Shown one piece after another: positions 62,064 to 64,000 of a DNA stretch of 64,000 nucleotides. The stretch is from Xenorhabdus sp014467285. GTDB lineage: Bacteria; Pseudomonadota; Gammaproteobacteria; Enterobacterales; Enterobacteriaceae. How positions within the stretch are numbered: position 1 is the stretch's first letter; every line of letters begins with the position of its first letter. The notes beneath the pieces were generated by a model. That model was not told the origin of the DNA and did no database searches. It saw only the letters and a program-made list of their open reading frames with translations. Made by a program: the position numbers and the translations under genes. The DNA is taken from contig NZ_NKHR01000012.1 in NCBI RefSeq assembly GCF_014467285.1, positions 1 through 64,000 on the forward strand. Reading direction: 5' to 3'.

Positions 62064-62795
62064 ATGAAAAAAGAATTAACAGAGTTTGAAAAGATTTCCG
62101 GTTATCTCTTAGTGCTGGAAGAACAGCAAGAGGTTGTCACTGGCTTGCTGACTGCGGCAGGCAAGAATCAAGGCACTGTCGCTGATATCATCATGAGATT
62201 TGAAAGCGCCATCAGTCTGGCGATAGGTGAATTAAAACAGAAGCTGGCTGAACTGGATCATATCGAGGAACAAAAAGTGCATATGAAGCAGGTTCTATCA
62301 GAGCTGAAAGAGATTGAGTGCCGAATTGCCCATTCGATAGATGCGAGCGCCGCCCAGTTCAGGGAACTGGCCAGAACCGTCCCTGCTGAAATAGAGCAAA
62401 ATATTCTGACCACTATCCAACAAACGGATATTGTGGGTGCTGTCCGGCAGAGAATGGACGCGCAAATGGAAGCTATTGCTATACACGTTGATAACTTATC
62501 AATTACGGTTAAAGGCTTTATAGGAGATATTCAGACTGCAAAAAATGACTATCAGTCGGCAAAAAATGATTTAGAGGAAAAATATTATAAACTTACAAAT
62601 TATTTTTGGTGGATTTTCGCAGGAAACATACTGGCAGTACTTGTAGTAATCGCATTAAGTGTAAAATTATTCTTTGGTTCAGCTATTGATAACAATTATA
62701 ATACTGTCTTTGCTACTTATAAAAAAGTTGAACAATTAGAAGGAAAATTAAATTTAATTAAAACTGATTATGAAAAATTGAAAAACAGAAAATAA
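62064..62795 (+). CDS. Coiled-coil membrane protein, function unknown
   Basis: 243 residues: a helical, coiled-coil-like region (about 45-110 and 150-180), one membrane helix (FWWIFAGNILAVLVVIALSVKLFFG, about 182-206), and a second coiled coil at the C-terminus. The pattern is like phage or plasmid mobilisation accessory proteins, but I cannot name a family. The GAGGCAG upstream is a good ribosome-binding site. It is 20 bp upstream of another membrane protein gene, so the two form an operon. Confidence 0.65.
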   Translation: MKKELTEFEKISGYLLVLEEQQEVVTGLLTAAGKNQGTVADIIMRFESAISLAIGELKQKLAELDHIEEQKVHMKQVLSELKEIECRIAHSIDASAAQFRELARTVPAEIEQNILTTIQQTDIVGAVRQRMDAQMEAIAIHVDNLSITVKGFIGDIQTAKNDYQSAKNDLEEKYYKLTNYFWWIFAGNILAVLVVIALSVKLFFGSAIDNNYNTVFATYKKVEQLEGKLNLIKTDYEKLKNRK

Positions 62796-62815
62796 ACAAA
62801 AATGGAGTATTTAAA

Positions 62816-63139
62816 ATGGTTTCTAAAAATATAGAAGAATTAATGAAAAAAAGTGGCTTTACTTTAAATGACATAAAGTTATTAAAAACCATAAACAAGA
62901 GAAGTGGCACTACACTATTAGATGAAATAATGAATCTGGAAAATAGATTTTATAGACTCATGTTTATTCTTCCTTTGGCGTTTATGGTGTTGGCGTTCTT
63001 TTTTTTAATGGCAGGGGAAGCTAATTTTAAAGGATTCTTTATAGCTATTGTTATTTTAATGCCTCTTGCTATATTTATAACTTCTTTCAGATTAGCTTAT
63101 AAGTCGTTTATATTTATGCGAAAATACAAACGACTGTAA
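62816..63139 (+). CDS. Small membrane protein with two helices
   Basis: 107 residues, N-terminal 50 residues polar and helical, then two membrane helices (LMFILPLAFMVLAFFFLM and FFIAIVILMPLAIFITSF) and a basic tail. It is AT-rich, with the ribosome-binding site AATGGAG. Probably a partner of the preceding coiled-coil protein. Not recognised. Confidence 0.62.
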   Translation: MVSKNIEELMKKSGFTLNDIKLLKTINKRSGTTLLDEIMNLENRFYRLMFILPLAFMVLAFFFLMAGEANFKGFFIAIVILMPLAIFITSFRLAYKSFIFMRKYKRL

Positions 63140-63151
63140 ATATTACTCTCA

Positions 63152-63937
63152 TTATTCAATCGGGGTGTTATATGCGTCATAGAGTGATTTTAATGTTACT
63201 CCATCTGCTGATATTTCAAATGATAAAGCATAACCCCCCATAGCTTTATAGCTGGTTACATAATCGTCATTTATATAACGAAATAATCTCCATGCCTCAG
63301 GCTTTAATACATTTCTAAATACGCCGTATCCAGAAAGAGCTATGTCTACACCACCATAAACTAAATTTGCCGTTCTTTTATCTAACCCGATAAAATTAAA
63401 AGCATGTTCATAGCCTAATTTCAAATAACCTTTATAATCGGCATCATTATTAAGCAATGATGTTAAGTTTTCTTCAAAATTCCCTGCACCATGAATAATG
63501 AGCGCCGAACCTGCTACATAGCCAACCACCGTTTGACTTGTTGTGGTTACAATACCAAGACCTGTGATAAACTGTACTGCTCCGGCGACTAAACCAATGC
63601 CTCTTAGAACATAAGTGTACGCGTCATTTTCTTTTTTTATTTCAATGGCTGCATATTTTTGGACTATATTATTTCTTATAATATTCTCTTGTTGAGATAA
63701 ATATAACCGTTCTTGCTTTAAATTTTGTATCGCTTGTGATTTATCGGATTCAGGGGATGACTGGCTTAATATTATACCTAAATTGTAATCAGTGAGTTTT
63801 TTAATTTCATTTTGAAATTTTCTTTTAACTGAAAAATTTTCTAGAAATGTTGATACTGATAAGGCAGTTTCAGTTACACTTCGAGCAGTTAATGCTCCCA
63901 TTGAAGAGAAATAGTCATTATTTCTATTTATGAACAT
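63152..63937 (-). CDS. DUF4225 domain protein
   Basis: 261 residues with an N-terminal helical region and a DUF4225 membrane core (YVLRGIGLVAGAVQFITGLGIVTT ... VVGYVAGSALIIHGAGNFEENL). DUF4225 genes are common in Xenorhabdus, Photorhabdus and Proteus, often in polymorphic-toxin or T6SS-associated islands and next to PAAR-type genes. Its function is unknown. It is convergent to the small membrane protein gene. Confidence 0.75.
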   Translation of the reverse strand: MFINRNNDYFSSMGALTARSVTETALSVSTFLENFSVKRKFQNEIKKLTDYNLGIILSQSSPESDKSQAIQNLKQERLYLSQQENIIRNNIVQKYAAIEIKKENDAYTYVLRGIGLVAGAVQFITGLGIVTTTSQTVVGYVAGSALIIHGAGNFEENLTSLLNNDADYKGYLKLGYEHAFNFIGLDKRTANLVYGGVDIALSGYGVFRNVLKPEAWRLFRYINDDYVTSYKAMGGYALSFEISADGVTLKSLYDAYNTPIE

Positions 63938-63939
63938 GA

Positions 63940-64000
63940 TTAATAAACCCTATCTTCCCAGAAGCTATAACCACTAGTGCCAGCCAAGTGATGTTGCCAT
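63940..64000 (-). CDS. C-terminal end of a gene running out of the window
   Basis: The minus-strand frame from the window edge reads WQHHLAGTSGYSFWEDRVY and stops at 63940-63942, three bases before the DUF4225 start codon. The close spacing suggests a co-transcribed gene upstream of DUF4225. Too short to assign. Confidence 0.4.
   Translation of the reverse strand, partial: WQHHLAGTSGYSFWEDRVY

Overview
The window looks like the replication-terminus region of an enterobacterial chromosome in the Morganellaceae, most likely Xenorhabdus or a close relative (Photorhabdus). This is an inference from protein similarity, low overall GC and gene content. The backbone gene order follows the E. coli terminus (nth-rsxEGDCBA-ydgK, ydgJ, add, ydgA, manA, fumC, tus, ynfM/ynfL, mlc, bioD2, ynfB, ydfG). 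Two terminus landmarks can be read directly: a perfect Tus-binding Ter core (18196-18212) just upstream of tus, and a dif site (44659-44686) that differs from E. coli dif at only two positions.

Layout. 1-2232 is accessory: the end of a tyrosine recombinase, about 0.95 kb of GC-rich non-coding DNA with two dif-like sites in inverted orientation, then an orphan Rhs C-terminal tip carrying an RNase A-like toxin and its CdiI-type immunity gene. 2318-25378 is core chromosome: base-excision repair, the Rsx electron-transport complex that resets SoxR, purine salvage, central metabolism, termination of replication and sugar regulation. 25660-31562 is accessory and AT-rich: an unknown protein, a minus-strand cluster of a phosphatidylserine-decarboxylase-like enzyme, a pentein (amidinotransferase-fold) enzyme and an ABC exporter, then an ASCH/Nudix pair.

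31628-44686 holds two filamentous (inovirus) prophages in tandem, integrated at dif by the host XerC/XerD route. The second (36752-44658) is a nearly complete inovirus: Rep, ssDNA-binding protein, major coat, small minor coats including a 27-residue one, adsorption protein, pVI, Zot/pI, secretin, and a cargo gene. The first (31628-36751) is a deleted relative in which a P2-gpA-like replication protein is fused in frame to the tail of a Zot protein, followed by a secretin and small cargo or regulatory genes. Both carry near-identical 97-98-bp hairpin att sites and a conserved structured intergenic block.

44891-64000 is mixed. It holds yaiI, an internally deleted aadA-like gene, a DUF4184 membrane protein, a complete MacAB-TolC-like export operon divergent from two paralogous secreted small proteins with two cysteines each, a LysR/mdaB pair, a galactonate (dgoKADT) operon without an adjacent dgoR, an MBL-hydrolase remnant, an alpha/beta hydrolase, an Old Yellow Enzyme, a truncated GrpB gene, two small membrane proteins and a DUF4225 protein.

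The best candidates for something undescribed are the dif-integrated tandem inovirus pair with its chimeric Rep-Zot protein and conserved structured elements, the exporter with twin secreted proteins, and the decarboxylase/pentein/ABC cluster. All family assignments were made by eye from sequence; no database search was run.
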